DNA of 5,942 bases, taken from positions 1 through 5,942 of the forward strand of contig JAIEPI010000211.1 of assembly GCA_019749855.1 (NCBI GenBank). The letters are read 5' to 3'. Positions within the stretch are counted from its first letter, which is position 1; each line of letters starts with the position of its first letter. A program made the position numbers and the translations under genes. Source of the DNA: Rickettsiales bacterium (GTDB lineage: Bacteria; Pseudomonadota; Alphaproteobacteria; Rickettsiales; UBA998). Below the pieces are notes generated by a model that was not told where the DNA came from, ran no database searches, and saw only the letters and a list, made by a program, of their open reading frames with translations. Positions 5,397 through 5,942 of this stretch are shown here, one piece after another.

Positions 5397-5942
5397 CTAC
5401 TTTAACGCCGCCTGCGCCGCTGCCAGCCGCGCAATCGGCACGCGGTACGGTGAGCAACTGACATAGTTCAGGCCCAACCTCTGACAAAAATCAATGGACG
5501 CCGGATCGCCGCCATGCTCACCGCATATGCCCAGCTTGAGGTCATGGCGGGTTTTGCGCCCACGCTCGCTGGCCAGTTGAATCAGCTCGCCGACACCTTC
5601 CTGATCCAGCGTGACGAAGGGGTCCATCGCGACGATGCCACGTTTTTTATAGATTTCGATGAATCCCGCCGAATCATCCCGCGACAAGCCAAAGGTGGTC
5701 TGTGTCAGATCATTGGTGCCGAAGCTGAAGAATTCCGCCGATTGCGCGATGTCTCCGGCACGTAACGCCGCACGAGGCAGCTCAATCATGGTGCCAACCA
5801 AATAGCGAATCGAGCTACCCGTCTCAGCCATCACCTCGGCCGCCACCGCGTCCACATCCGCCTTCAGAATACGCAGCTCCTCATGCCCCATCACCAGCGG
5901 AATCATGATCTCGGGGATCACCGCGTCGCCGGTGGTTTTCAT
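5397..5942 (-). CDS. ppdK: Pyruvate, phosphate dikinase, C-terminal part (cut by window edge)
   Basis: The last 181 residues of pyruvate, phosphate dikinase, which interconverts pyruvate, ATP and phosphate with phosphoenolpyruvate, AMP and pyrophosphate in the cytoplasm. Full-length enzymes have about 870-900 residues, so most of the gene lies beyond 5942; the ATG at the edge is an internal Met. The part seen is the PEP/pyruvate-binding barrel. Counting from the edge, Glu54 in GTMIELPRA, Asn77-Asp78 in SFGTNDLTQ and Cys140 in GICGEHGGDP have the same spacing as Glu745, Asn768, Asp769 and catalytic Cys831 of the Clostridium symbiosum enzyme. The C-terminus NYVSCSPYRVPIARLAAAQA is typical and complete. 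The intact CGEHGGDP block with the nucleotide-free barrel favours PPDK over PEP synthase. It converges on the small exported gene with about 100 bases between stops and no clear terminator. Confidence 0.95.
   Translation of the reverse strand: MKTTGDAVIPEIMIPLVMGHEELRILKADVDAVAAEVMAETGSSIRYLVGTMIELPRAALRAGDIAQSAEFFSFGTNDLTQTTFGLSRDDSAGFIEIYKKRGIVAMDPFVTLDQEGVGELIQLASERGRKTRHDLKLGICGEHGGDPASIDFCQRLGLNYVSCSPYRVPIARLAAAQAALK

Noticed and set aside
5296..5487. A minus-strand 63-residue open frame between the convergent genes.
   Set aside because: It overlaps the ppdK end in another frame, has no ribosome site, and reads like frame-shadow sequence.

Overview
The window looks like an ordinary chromosomal stretch of an alphaproteobacterium, seen mostly on the minus strand. 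The evidence is the gene set. A HIG1-type twin-transmembrane protein stands directly upstream of etfB-etfA, a pairing I know from alphaproteobacterial genomes, next to a CHCC zinc-finger protein of the NDUFS6-like family. A perfect TTAA-N7-TTAA box, the form bound by the alphaproteobacterial cell-cycle regulator CtrA, lies before etfB. GC content is moderate, and I cannot name the genus. I see no mobile element, CRISPR array, tRNA, rRNA or sign of recent transfer.

Layout from right to left, the direction in which most genes are read. The right edge (5397-5942, minus) holds the last 181 residues of pyruvate, phosphate dikinase, including its catalytic region. Convergent to it is a small plus-strand gene (4982-5293) for a 103-residue exported protein of unknown function. 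A 151-base divergent region (4831-4981) separates that gene from a minus-strand secreted lytic transglycosylase (3859-4830) with a long, probably disordered tail. Then come zf-CHCC protein (3607-3795), HIG1 protein (3384-3575), etfB (2575-3324), etfA (1646-2575) and glutamine-dependent NAD+ synthetase nadE (7-1641).

The five genes from 3795 down to 7 form a respiration and redox-cofactor cluster. etfB and etfA overlap by one base (TAATG), and nadE starts four bases after the etfA stop without a visible Shine-Dalgarno, so etfB-etfA-nadE should be one translationally coupled unit. Promoter-like sequences precede the zf-CHCC, HIG1 and etfB genes separately, so the cluster is probably read from several starts. 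Three points are worth a second look: the CtrA-like box before etfB, a HIG1 promoter whose predicted start site falls on the ATG (leaderless) and whose -35 contains the stop codon of the gene before it, and the unknown secreted protein divergent from the lytic transglycosylase. I found no convincing novel multi-gene system. No gene-free stretch exceeds about 150 bases.
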